Source: Siphonodentalium dalli
Lineage: Eukaryota > Mollusca > Scaphopoda > Gadilida > Siphonodentaliidae
NCBI GenBank assembly: GCA_032622095.1
Contig: CP136069.1
Span: 189,153,122-189,217,121, forward strand
DNA length: 64,000 nucleotides
Direction of reading: 5' to 3'
Part shown: piece by piece, positions 60,101-64,000 of the stretch
How the letters are laid out: each line of letters opens with the position of its first letter
Numbering within the stretch: position 1 is the first letter of the stretch
Program-made: the position numbers and the translations under genes
The notes under the pieces: generated by a model
Told to the model about the DNA's origin: nothing
Seen by the model: only the letters and a program-made list of their open reading frames with translations
Databases searched by the model: none

Positions 60101-63100
60101 GTTTACTAACATCTCAATTTGCCAAAGTAGACACATGATTACAAATCCATGATTGTGTCCACCTACACTACCATTGGTGTTCAGATTTTGGATTTAACCC
60201 TTTCGATACAAAATACTCATTGATGAGTAGTTGCCTTAGGAAGTGTTCAAATAATAAGTTCAACATTATAATATAACCAGGTTAACTCCTTCTATACTAA
60301 GTACTCAGTGACGAGTAGTTCCCTTATTAAATGTTCAGATAGTAAGATCAACATTATAATATAACCAGGTTAACCCTTTCTATACTAAATACTCATTGAT
60401 GAGTAGTTCCCTTAGGAAGTGTTCAAATAATAAGTTCAACATTATAATATAACCAGGTTAACCCCTTCTATACTAAATACTCACTGACGAGTAGTTCCCT
60501 TAGGAAGTGCTCAGATAATAAGTTCAACATTATAATATAACCAGGTTAACCCCTTCTATACTAAATACTCATTGATGAGTAGTTCCCTTAGGAAGTGTTC
60601 AAATAATAAGTTCAACATTATAATATAACCAGGTTAACCTCTTCTATACTAAATACTCACTGACGAGTAGTTCCCTTAGGAAGTGTTCAGATAATAAGTT
60701 CAACATTATAATATAACCAGGTTAACCCCTTCTATACTAAATACTCACTGACGAGTAGTTCCCTTAGGAAGTGTTCAAATAATAAGTTCAACATTATAAT
60801 ATAACCAGGTTAACCCCTTCTATACTAAATACTCATTGATGAGTAGTTCCCTTAGGAAGTGTTCAAATAATAAGTTCAACATTATAATATAACCAGGTTA
60901 ACCCCTTCTATACTAAATACTCATTGATGAGTAGTTCCCTTAGGAAGTGTTCAAATAATAAGTTCAACATTATAATATAACCAGGTTAACCCCTTCTATA
61001 CTAAATACTCATTGATGAGTAGTTCCCTTAGGAAGTGTTCAAATAATAAGTTCAACATTATAATATAACCAGGTTAACCCCTTCTATACTAAATACTCAT
61101 TGATGAGTAGTTCCCTTAGGAAGTGTTCAAATAATAAGTTCAACATTATAATATAACCAGGTTAACCCCTTCTATACTAAATACTCATTGATGAGTAGTT
61201 CCCTTAGGAAGTGTTCAGATAGTAAGTTCAACTTGAACTTATTATTTAAACATTTCCCTTCAATTCATATGAATCCTTCTGCACTATTATCTTTTAGAAT
61301 GTCTGTCATCTGCTCATTTTTCCTGAACACCCCTCCAACTACATAATAGACCATTCCAATGTATACAATTTTTACTGGGTGGGAGAATCCATTTAGTTTA
61401 GAAATGGTTAAAGACATACTATGTACTTGTTAAGGTACGTGAAACTAATAAGGTGGTACTCAGGCGCTATGGCAACGGGAGGAATGTATCATTCTACTAA
61501 TATCGCCGAAGAAATTCCAACAAATCGACCGTATACCCCTCTATAGAAAACCTATAGTGTGAGACCTGTGTCATAAATTATGAACATACCTCATGCCTGT
61601 CACATGTCACAAATCCAGGATAATTTATTCCATTTAAAAATTGAGTATGAAAAGTGTTGACAATATTATTTGGCTCAATCGTACAACAAATTAATTTAAA
61701 ATTGTGCTGAATGCAAGAGGAGTCACTAATAAAAACACTGTTACAAATGTTTCTATGAATATTTCATCAGCCAGCCCAAGCTCTGAAATGTTGCCCAAAA
61801 TGTATACGTGTTGTATATAAATACAGTAATGCCCTAAATAATTGACACCTTAACCACAGCAGAATTATGGGTAACTTTTCAGGATTTAGTCGGAAATATG
61901 GTTTGTTGCCATTCATCGGAAAGCTCTCACTGAGAGCTTTCCGGTGAATGACAACAAGCCATATTTCCGACTAAATCCTGAAAATTACCCATAATTCTGC
62001 TGTGGTTAAGGATTATTTAGGGCGTTACTGTATATTCATCTGAGCAAGTCTGGATATAGTGTGTCTGACATTTCTAGAATGAGGAGCCCAGAGGGTGAAT
62101 TTAGTGATGCTATCCTGCACAGTGGGCTCGCATCACCAAATTCACCCCCCTGAGAACTTCATTCTGCTTAGGCCTCAACTGCTATGGGAGACCTAGGATC
62201 AGATGGAAGTTCTCCAGTTGAAGTTGGTGATGTTCACCCAATAGTCACCTCGGTTATGCCATTTATCTTCTTCAAATTGGTGGAGATAGAAACTGAACAG
62301 AAGGGAAAAAGTAATTAAAAACAATGTTAATTTGAGACTACATACAGATAATCCCAGAAGATGAAGCCAAATCGGAACGAGCTCCCCAGAGGGTGAATTT
62401 GGTGATGCTAGCCCATTGTGCGGGATAGCGTCACTGAATAATTCACCCTCTGGGGACCTCATTCTGCGAATGTCAGACACACTCTATCCAGGCATGCATC
62501 CGAGTTTTCTCTGAAAGTTCTTATATGTTTGATATTGTAGGACTTATGATTTCTTACTTTGATAATTGTTCTTTACAGAAGCTGAAAATGTATGCAATTG
62601 AATCATGTAACCAGTCGTATCAAGATGTTCTGAAACAGGTAATTGCAAGAAAACTAAATATATGACATCTTTAACCCTTTCAGTGCCAGGTCCGATTCTT
62701 GTATCAACCCATATACCCTGTGCCAATGCATTCTCTTATATATGCGAGTCAACCATAGGTCGCCTCGCATATATAAGAGAATGCATTGGCCTAACAATTT
62801 TTCATCATTTGTTATTATTTTTTACAATTTTAATAATTTTTTCTTATATTCTTTAACTCTTTCAGTGGCAGACTTATTTTGTAGGTTTAGTGCCAGGGAA
62901 TCTTACATTTTTTCATGGGCATCAAAATTATTACTATGAATACTTGGTGATATTTTTGAGTTATAACATGCCCCTAAGGTTTTATCCAGTTTGTTTTTAA
63001 ATTCGCTATAGCATGCTTAAGCATACCCAAAAAAATCTATAAACAAAATTTGAATTTTTTTTTTATAATATTTTAGGGCCGATTTTACAGACTATATTAG

Positions 63101-64000
63101 GGCCGATGAAATCGGCCCCTGGCACTGAAAGGGTTAATACAGGCATCTCAAAGTACCGATAGTGCCAGACCTGTTGGTACTGGGCAGTTTCGTGTGGTGC
63201 AACTATTCTTGTAGATCCCGAACTATTAATTATTATTAATTATTATTAAGTTCTAGTATTGTGTGCCCGTTCAGATTTATATGAGTTATATGTACAATGT
63301 GTCAGGTGTGAAATATAGGCTAACCATTTTCATAAGCCAAGTTGTAGATGAGACACTGTGGACTTCATGGATGTTACATCATTTCACTTTTTGATTGACC
63401 AATCATTTAATTTCAACATTAAAGAAAACAAATTCAAAACAATACTTTGAAAGGACGTCAACTTCAATTGTACTGCTGTCAGCGATTGATCATTTGATGT
63501 TTTTGAAAAGTGTATATTATCAATATTAGCGACATTGCTTCAGCTTGAGTGATGTCAAATTAGTGCTATGTGGATAATAGGTCACTCATGCTGCGATTGG
63601 TAGTTTGAACTTGTCTTTAAATAATTAAGGTATGTTTTCATTCTTCAAGAATGCCCGTAAGGCCAAAAAATATATATATATTTGATTCTCAGCCAATTAT
63701 TTTTGAAAATCAATGAGGGAGCGAGGGTTTTATCTTTATTTTTAATTTTTTTTCTGACCATAGACTGTCATAGTAAGCATGGATTATTATACCTTCCCAG
63801 GTCCAGAAAAATCTAGGGAGAACTTTGTAATGGATATAAACTAATTTAACGAATGACAAATTATGACATTGTGCTACCCAATCATATAGGGATTACCTAG
63901 AATGATATATATATATTGATATGATTTTTAAATCGGCACTATCATTATTAACAACACCCAGAACTACATATCTGATTCAAATAAAAATACGGAATGTAAA
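32925..64000 (+). CDS. AOPEP: Aminopeptidase O (AOPEP), M1 zinc metallopeptidase, exons 1-12, 3' end beyond the window
   Basis: Twelve plus-strand exons have GT-AG introns and matching phases. The coding parts are 33073-33317, 34490-34807, 37712-37875, 40228-40351, 41382-41615, 42618-42804, 47439-47545, 52381-52468, 53791-53898, 55335-55375, 59064-59127 and 62579-62638. They give 580 codons; human AOPEP is about 820 aa, so the C-terminal part is missing. The M1 zinc site HEXXH-X18-E is complete: H385-E386-x-x-H389 and E408. Met-Ser-Thr-Trp-Gln-Ala-Thr and Phe-Tyr-Tyr-Tyr-Ser match the vertebrate orthologue as I recall it. The canonical GAMEN exopeptidase motif is replaced by Gly-Met-Ala-Asn. 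The family removes N-terminal residues from peptides, and human AOPEP is reported to act on angiotensin III. Introns are loaded with MITEs, and intron 6 contains a whole Crypton gene. Confidence 0.88.
33073..33317 (+). CDS. AOPEP: AOPEP exon 1 coding part (exon from 32925)
   Basis: The exon probably begins at 32925 after TTCTGTTTTCAG, so a further 5' UTR exon should lie upstream. ATG at 33073 starts Met-Asp-Pro-Glu, followed by Asp-Leu-Pro-Leu and His-Tyr-Ile-Leu-Asp-Leu, as in vertebrate AOPEP. The donor is GAGAG|GTAACA. Confidence 0.82.
33459..33795. mobile_element. TTAA-flanked MITE family 1, in AOPEP intron 1
   Basis: Same ends (CCCTTTACCCAACA) and two palindromic cores as 21879-22284, with a shorter centre. 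TTAA lies on each side, but the last bases at the right end are altered (TGTTGGGTAAAGTA). Confidence 0.82.
34490..34807 (+). CDS. AOPEP: AOPEP exon 2
   Basis: Acceptor TTCCACAG|TTCTGC and donor GGGAA|GTAAGT. The N-terminal beta-domain of M1 peptidases: Leu-Val-Leu-Asp-Ser-Tyr-Glu-Ile and Lys-Trp-Thr-Ser-Asp-Gln-Asp-Gly. Confidence 0.88.
34974..35424. mobile_element. TTAA-flanked MITE family 2, in AOPEP intron 2
   Basis: The ends CCCTTTGAGTGCCACGGGCC and TGGCACTCAAAGGG are flanked by TTAA. It contains an A17/T run near 35039-35075 and one palindromic core that has lost its right part (35330-35380). Confidence 0.8.
35542..35937. mobile_element. 396-bp MITE with TAA flanks (Harbinger-like)
   Basis: The left end GGCCAAAAAAAATATTACC then TGTGTTTAGGGTT is matched by its complement at 35906-35937. 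TAA flanks both sides (35539-35541 and 35938-35940), as in PIF/Harbinger elements. The 3-bp duplication is weak evidence. Confidence 0.65.
35947..36054. repeat. 108-bp hairpin element
   Basis: AATATTACAATATTTACTCA with TTGCAAAAATATATTCACCC pairs with the complementary sequence on the right. It directly abuts the previous MITE in AOPEP intron 2. Confidence 0.7.
36455..36859. mobile_element. TTAA-flanked MITE family 1, reverse orientation, in AOPEP intron 2
   Basis: CCCTTTACCCAACA and TGTTGGGTAAAGGG ends with intact TTAA on both sides (36451-36454 and 36860-36863). The left palindromic core is complete. The right core is reduced to its outer half. Confidence 0.85.
36864..37711 (+). other. AOPEP intron 2, 3' part
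   Basis: Intronic sequence without a recognised feature. Confidence 0.4.
37712..37875 (+). CDS. AOPEP: AOPEP exon 3
   Basis: Acceptor TTTGCAG|CCCATG. It encodes Asn-Asn-Arg-Ser-Phe-Phe-Pro and Met-Ser-Thr-Trp-Gln-Ala-Thr. The chosen donor AAATG|GTATAT gives the phase needed for exon 4. The same donor sequence recurs every 12 bp downstream to 37923, so the true end may be 12, 24 or 36 nt further. Confidence 0.78.
37875..37922 (+). repeat. 12-bp tandem repeat over the AOPEP exon 3 donor
   Basis: GGTATATGTTAT is repeated four times and followed by GGTAGATC. Each unit offers the same GTATAT donor in the same phase. Each extra unit spliced in would add Gly-Ile-Cys-Tyr. Confidence 0.85.
38270..38815. 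mobile_element. GTCCCCCGAC repeat element in AOPEP intron 3
   Basis: It begins GTCCCCCGACGTTTCCGTCGG, has a run of CGTCCGTCCG, and ends GAGTCGGGGGAC. Inside, GAGATTTGAAACTCTGGGAT and TTGGTGATTTGCAACATCTA recur two to three times at about 170-bp spacing. Such elements are widespread in marine invertebrates (recalled). Confidence 0.65.
39083..39115. repeat. Homopolymer of 33 G
   Basis: An uninterrupted G run in AOPEP intron 3 on the sense strand. Its exact length is uncertain because such runs are error-prone. Confidence 0.85.
39561..40015. mobile_element. TTAA-type MITE family 2, in AOPEP intron 3
   Basis: It starts with TTAA, CCCTTTCAGTGCCAGG and GGCCGATCTCATCGGCCC, and contains one complete palindromic core at about 39918-39987. 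The right end is degraded: the GGCACTGAAAGGG tip is missing. Confidence 0.75.
40228..40351 (+). CDS. AOPEP: AOPEP exon 4
   Basis: Acceptor CTCTTCCAG|GTCTGA and donor CACAG|GTTGGT. It encodes Phe-Tyr-Tyr-Tyr-Ser, Pro-Met-Pro-Ala-Ser-Thr-Ile and Ala-Ile-Cys-Val-Gly, the conserved end of the N-terminal domain. Confidence 0.88.
40875..41304. repeat. 215-bp perfect tandem duplication
   Basis: The segment 40875-41089 is repeated immediately at 41090-41304, with no differences that I could find. It lies in AOPEP intron 4 and ends 77 nt before exon 5. Confidence 0.88.
41382..41615 (+). CDS. AOPEP: AOPEP exon 5
   Basis: Acceptor TTTACAG|TTTCTC and donor GGCCAA|GTGAGA. It encodes Arg-Leu-Phe-Ala-Pro, Tyr-Pro-Phe, and Val-Pro-Ala-Ser-Phe-Asp-Ser-Leu-Gly-Met-Ala, leading into the active-site exon. 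Confidence 0.88.
41931..42617 (+). repeat. 76-bp tandem array of the exon 6 acceptor and exon start (nine decoys)
   Basis: The CAG of the 3' splice site occurs at 41931, 42007, 42083, 42159, 42235, 42311, 42387, 42463, 42539 and 42615, an exact 76-bp period. Only the last leads into the full exon. Each decoy unit has ~20 nt of intron end (GTGTTGTATATTT(G/A)CAG) and 56 nt of exon copy. The decoys read CGG where the exon has CAG, and they reach an in-frame TAA after 20 codons, before the zinc motif. Copies differ by only a few bases. Confidence 0.92.
42618..42804 (+). CDS. AOPEP: AOPEP exon 6 (zinc active site)
   Basis: Acceptor ATTTGCAG|TCCATC and donor ATGCAG|GTCAGG. It carries His-Glu-Leu-Cys-His and, 19 residues after the second His, the third zinc ligand in Trp-Ile-Thr-Glu-Gly. 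Tyr-Leu-Ser-Gln-Ser lies at its start. Confidence 0.92.
43512..43838 (+). CDS. Crypton exon 1
   Basis: ATG at 43512 after AAAAC, giving a reasonable start context. 109 codons, strongly acidic (Glu/Asp clusters). Donor ATGCAG|GTAAGA. Confidence 0.7.
43512..46220 (+). CDS. Crypton-type tyrosine recombinase gene, 4 exons, 600 aa, intact
   Basis: Coding exons 43512-43838, 44204-44302, 44504-44630 and 44971-46220 join in phase with GT-AG introns to 601 codons including TGA. Residues 1-140 are acidic and unlike any domain I know. Residues ~150-235 form a core-binding region (Thr-Arg-Trp-Gly, Asp-Glu-Trp-Cys). Residues ~280-500 form the tyrosine-recombinase catalytic domain: R319, K351, H450-x-x-R453, H476 and the nucleophile Y485 are all present. 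It resembles the KIAA1958/ZMYM-type recombinase domain that derives from Cryptons. A Ser/Thr-rich tail follows. Cryptons move by recombination and lack terminal inverted repeats. The gene lies in AOPEP intron 6 on the same strand. An active element and a domesticated gene are both possible. Confidence 0.8.
44204..44302 (+). CDS. Crypton exon 2
   Basis: Acceptor ATTTTTGCAG|GCAAAT and donor GCCAAG|GTGAGA, phase 0, 33 codons, acidic and low in conserved features. Confidence 0.68.
44504..44630 (+). CDS. Crypton exon 3
   Basis: Acceptor TTTTTTTCAG|GTACAG and donor TTTGATG|GTGTGT. It ends in Asn-Thr-Arg-Trp-Gly-Met-Lys-Leu-Phe-Asp, the start of the core-binding domain, which continues in the next exon. 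Confidence 0.75.
44971..46220 (+). CDS. Crypton exon 4 (catalytic domain)
   Basis: Acceptor TTTTTTTCAG|AATGGT. One 1,250-nt exon carries the rest of the core-binding domain and the whole catalytic domain, including Tyr-Thr-Ala-His-Cys-Leu-Arg, Ser-Gly-His-Lys and Arg-Ser-Tyr-Asn-Arg. Confidence 0.85.
46462..46620. repeat. 159-bp near-perfect hairpin downstream of the Crypton gene
   Basis: Arms of ~78 bp (GCAATCAACGTCGTTTTCGA, then TGCATCTGTCGGCGTATAGA and onward) meet at a GCTTTGC loop. Diverged half-arms occur inside the Crypton introns at about 44346-44425 and, inverted, at about 44745-44855. Confidence 0.85.
46621..47400. repeat. Degenerate tandem repeats in AOPEP intron 6
   Basis: Blocks with CTTGACTTG(G/C)A...TTGTGAATT, GGGCATGGATCATCAGATT and GGATACCCACATACTAC recur three to four times at 170-240 bp spacing. 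They belong to the 'GGGCCATAACT' type of repeat seen near 19,000. Confidence 0.6.
47439..47545 (+). CDS. AOPEP: AOPEP exon 7
   Basis: Acceptor CTGTTTTAG|TGGTCA and donor CTCAG|GTAATA. It encodes Leu-Glu-Ile-Arg-Ala-Phe-Asn-Arg-Trp and ends in a Pro-Glu-Glu-Leu-Gln helix. Confidence 0.85.
47975..48151. mobile_element. MITE family 2, left end missing, in AOPEP intron 7
   Basis: It contains one palindromic core (48034-48105) and the intact right end CCTGGCACTGAAAGGG before TTAA at 48152-48155. The left half is absent. Confidence 0.7.
48484..49552. mobile_element. 1,069-bp non-autonomous hAT-like element with 8-bp target duplication
   Basis: An 11-bp terminal inverted repeat CAGGCCTCAGC is flanked by GGTGTATC at 48476-48483 and 49553-49560. 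Inside are GGGAGACTT repeats near the left end and GGCGACTTCG, GCGACAGTAAGGCGAC repeats near the right end. No transposase frame is present. The 8-bp duplication fits the hAT superfamily. Confidence 0.85.
49561..50040 (+). other. AOPEP intron 7 sequence
   Basis: Non-coding, with two short direct repeats GACTGGACTTCAAAA(C/T)AGTGAT at about 49850-49895. Nothing else could be recognised. Confidence 0.4.
50041..50195. mobile_element. 155-bp inverted-repeat element
   Basis: Arms TAGAGGATCTACAACGAGTC with CAGTTTATAGC and their complements at 50142-50195, around the loop GTCTGGACTGAGCC. The open frame across it is not a gene. Confidence 0.7.
50601..50847. mobile_element. 247-bp MITE with CTGAATGGAATCAGGAT ends
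   Basis: A 27-bp terminal inverted repeat with one mismatch (CTGAATGGAATCAGGATGGG then CAGGTCC). The inside pairs further in GCATGCG(T/C). Confidence 0.75.
50848..51873 (+). other. AOPEP intron 7 sequence
   Basis: Non-coding. A three-fold direct repeat of CTTGAAAACCCTTGAATTT lies at about 51555-51642 and a short hairpin at 51437-51472. Nothing else could be recognised. Confidence 0.45.
51874..52265. mobile_element. TTAA-flanked MITE family 1, in AOPEP intron 7
   Basis: CCCTTTACCCAACA ends with TTAA on both sides (51870-51873 and 52266-52269), two palindromic cores and the 130-bp conserved right tail. Confidence 0.85.
52302..52369. repeat. 19-bp tandem repeat at the AOPEP exon 8 acceptor
   Basis: GAATATTTTAAACATGACT is repeated about 3.5 times and ends 12 nt before exon 8. 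The branch-point region of intron 7 therefore lies in the repeat. Confidence 0.8.
52381..52468 (+). CDS. AOPEP: AOPEP exon 8
   Basis: Acceptor TTCCTCCAG|GCCTAA and donor CTCAAG|GTGAGG. It encodes Lys-Phe-Met-Gln-Val-His-Tyr-Leu-Lys, a highly conserved AOPEP segment. Confidence 0.88.
52524..52735. mobile_element. Snap-back palindromic MITE, TA-flanked, copy d
   Basis: Same family as 14722-14934. It starts 55 nt after AOPEP exon 8. Confidence 0.85.
53194..53336. mobile_element. TTAA-flanked MITE, single-unit relative of the 88-bp array
   Basis: It starts CTCTTTCTTTACAAAATACT and ends CCATTTAGTCTAGAAAGTG, with TTAA at both sides. Its left half matches the 88-bp unit at 60194-61250 and its right half matches 61345-61410. 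Confidence 0.75.
53462..53756. mobile_element. Truncated copy of the GTGTGTCTG MITE family
   Basis: It corresponds to the right ~300 bp of 62055-62490, including the palindromic GGTGAATTTGGTGATGCTAG / TAGCATCACTAAATTCACC block. It ends 34 nt before AOPEP exon 9. Confidence 0.7.
53791..53898 (+). CDS. AOPEP: AOPEP exon 9
   Basis: Acceptor ATTTTACAG|GGTTAT and donor TCAAAG|GTGAGA, phase 0. It encodes Gly-Tyr-Phe-Leu-Leu and Phe-Ile-Arg-Lys-Phe-His-Gly. Confidence 0.88.
54303..54654. mobile_element. Snap-back palindrome of the GGGGTACTGTAC type, in AOPEP intron 9
   Basis: The ends AGGGGTACTGTACACTAAAT and TTAGTGTACAATCCCCC form a terminal inverted repeat, and the whole ~350 bp folds back on itself. 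The right side is flanked by TTTAAA and the left by CAT. Confidence 0.75.
54737..55105. mobile_element. MITE family 1, in AOPEP intron 9
   Basis: CCCTTTACCCAACA and TGTTGGGTAAAGGG ends with two palindromic cores. The flanks are CTAA and ATAA, so the TTAA target duplication has mutated. Confidence 0.8.
55335..55375 (+). CDS. AOPEP: AOPEP exon 10 (41 nt)
   Basis: Acceptor TTATTGCAG|GATGTC and donor TTAAG|GTGAGC. It encodes Asp-Val-Leu-Asp-Leu-Leu and Phe-Pro-Glu-Leu. A snap-back MITE starts 11 nt after the exon. Confidence 0.82.
55387..55599. mobile_element. Snap-back palindromic MITE, TA-flanked, copy e
   Basis: Same family as 14722-14934. It begins 11 nt after the donor of AOPEP exon 10. 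Confidence 0.85.
55790..56365. repeat. GAATC-rich inverted repeat region
   Basis: GAATCGAATCATTC, AATCTCGAATCGAATT on the left and complementary-type AATCGCATCTAATCGAATCA on the right suggest a ~570-bp inverted-repeat element in AOPEP intron 10. Its ends are not sharp. Confidence 0.5.
56490..57520. mobile_element. Repeat with ACGGGCGTAT ends, interrupted by a TTAA MITE
   Basis: It starts TATACGCCCGTTTTAAAAAA and has a run of CCGTC units. It resumes after the inserted MITE with AGAAACGGGCGTATTATGCC and ACGGCGTGCTCTTG. The nested MITE is listed separately. Confidence 0.6.
56787..57429. mobile_element. TTAA-flanked MITE, GGGGTACTGTAC family, copy 2
   Basis: The ends AGGGGTACTGTACAC and GGGGTACAGTACCCCT lie between TTAA at 56783-56786 and 57430-57433. 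It is similar to 32314-32896 over the right ~200 bp and is nested in the ACGGGCG repeat. Confidence 0.82.
57747..59040. mobile_element. 'GGGGGTATA' repeat, interrupted by another element
   Basis: It starts TATACCCCCATCCAAAAGAT and ends CATGGGGGTATCCCCGCGAC. Inside, ATATATCTCA(A/G)(A/C)CATGGG and TTGATGAAATTTGATATGCA-like segments repeat at ~200-300 bp spacing. It is split by the insertion at 58007-58655. Confidence 0.6.
58007..58655. mobile_element. 649-bp TA-flanked element nested in the GGGGGTATA repeat
   Basis: The ends CCTTACTCGTATTTAAATTC and their complement at 58636-58655 lie between TA dinucleotides. TTCGCGCAGTACTATTTTTC recurs in both orientations near each end. The surrounding repeat resumes directly on each side. 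Confidence 0.72.
59064..59127 (+). CDS. AOPEP: AOPEP exon 11
   Basis: Acceptor CTAATTACAG|TGCCAA and donor CCTGAG|GTAAGT. It encodes Cys-Glu-Glu-Trp-Leu-Asp-Tyr-Pro-Ser-Leu-Pro. Confidence 0.82.
59314..59445. mobile_element. 132-bp inverted-repeat element
   Basis: Arms TTATTGTGGTGGATTGAC with TAAGGTGGTGTGACATTGA and their complement, in AOPEP intron 11. Confidence 0.75.
59845..60101. mobile_element. MITE family 3, in AOPEP intron 11
   Basis: It starts after TTAA with TCCTTTCATGATTGGAGC and ends GAAGCTCCAGTCATGGAAGGG followed by TTTA. It has two diverged palindromic cores in inverted order. Confidence 0.75.
60194..61411. repeat. 88-bp minisatellite (12 units) derived from a TTAA MITE
   Basis: Units start with TTAACCCCTTCTATACTAAA at 60194, 60282, 60370, 60458 and so on to 61162, an exact 88-bp period. 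Each unit carries GATGAGTAGTTCCCTTAGGA, AATAAGTTCAACATTATAAT and ATAACCAGG. The sequence at 61345-61411 ends CCATTTAGTTTAGAAATGGTTAA, which matches the right end of the single MITE at 53194-53336. The left part of such a MITE appears to have been amplified in place. Confidence 0.88.
61824..62030. mobile_element. Snap-back palindromic MITE, TA-flanked, copy f
   Basis: Same family as 14722-14934, with a few bases lost in the right arm. It ends ~25 bp before the next MITE. Confidence 0.82.
62055..62490. mobile_element. 436-bp MITE with GTGTGTCTGACATT ends
   Basis: Terminal inverted repeats of ~65 bp run from ATAGTGTGTCTGACATT and AATGAGGAGCCCAGAGGGTG to the complement at about 62395-62490. Truncated relatives are at 53462-53756 and about 31828-31885. 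Confidence 0.78.
62579..62638 (+). CDS. AOPEP: AOPEP exon 12 (last in the window)
   Basis: Acceptor TCTTTACAG|AAGCTG and donor AAACAG|GTAATT, phase 0, 20 codons. It is less conserved, so the call rests on splice sites, phase and collinearity. Confidence 0.7.
62675..63133. mobile_element. TTAA-flanked MITE family 2, complete copy
   Basis: CCCTTTCAGTGCCAGG and CCTGGCACTGAAAGGG ends with TTAA on both sides (62671-62674 and 63134-63137). One palindromic core lies near the left end. An internal CTCTTTCAGTGGCAG motif near 62856 repeats the terminal sequence. It begins 36 nt after AOPEP exon 12. Confidence 0.85.
63138..64000 (+). other. AOPEP intron 12, unfinished
   Basis: Non-coding intronic sequence up to the window end. 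No further exon was identified. Confidence 0.4.

Noticed and set aside
1-64000. tRNA, rRNA or other structured RNA genes
   Set aside because: No tRNA boxes or rRNA segments were recognised by eye. The hairpins seen are explained by MITE inverted repeats.

Overview
This is a metazoan nuclear window: intron-rich genes with GT-AG junctions, dense mobile-element debris and no prokaryotic features. The repeat spectrum suggests a marine invertebrate, most likely a bivalve mollusc or another lophotrochozoan. That repeat spectrum includes many TTAA- and TA-flanked palindromic MITEs, MITEs whose interiors have become tandem arrays, and degenerate 'GGGCCATAACTCTGG' repeats. The species call is inference.

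Layout. (1) 1-2880 is the right-hand part of an integrated adintovirus/Polinton-like DNA virus: the C-terminus of a penton-like protein, a basic core-like protein, a double-jelly-roll capsid-like protein, a small Cys/His protein and an adenain-type protease, packed head to tail without introns. (2) 2900-16500 has no cellular gene that I can support. It holds palindromes, MITEs and a 3.45-kb element with ~450-bp terminal inverted repeats. (3) 16505-27412, minus strand, is a complete seven-exon BTB-BACK gene encoding 299 aa that I recognise as BTBD19. (4) 27413-32924 lies between two head-to-head genes and is filled with elements: a 308-bp element with a 9-bp target duplication, a 1,975-bp element with an 8-bp duplication, a CAT-rich microsatellite and a TTAA-flanked MITE. 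(5) 32925-64000, plus strand, is the 5' part of aminopeptidase O (AOPEP). Twelve exons give 580 continuous codons and the gene runs off the window. An intact four-exon Crypton-type tyrosine recombinase gene (600 aa) lies in AOPEP intron 6 on the same strand.

The main novelty candidates concern how repeats meet splicing. The 3' splice site and first 56 nt of the AOPEP active-site exon are duplicated in a ten-unit array with an exact 76-bp period, giving nine decoy acceptors in front of the real one. A 12-bp repeat at the exon 3 donor creates several in-frame alternative donors. The 54-nt exon 3 of BTBD19 sits between two MITEs 26 and 32 nt away. One near-perfect palindromic core is shared by several TTAA-flanked MITE families with different ends. 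Two long minisatellites (55-bp and 88-bp units) appear to have grown from MITEs whose termini can still be seen.

Exon boundaries were checked for reading-phase continuity by hand. Homology calls rest on recalled family features, not on a database search.
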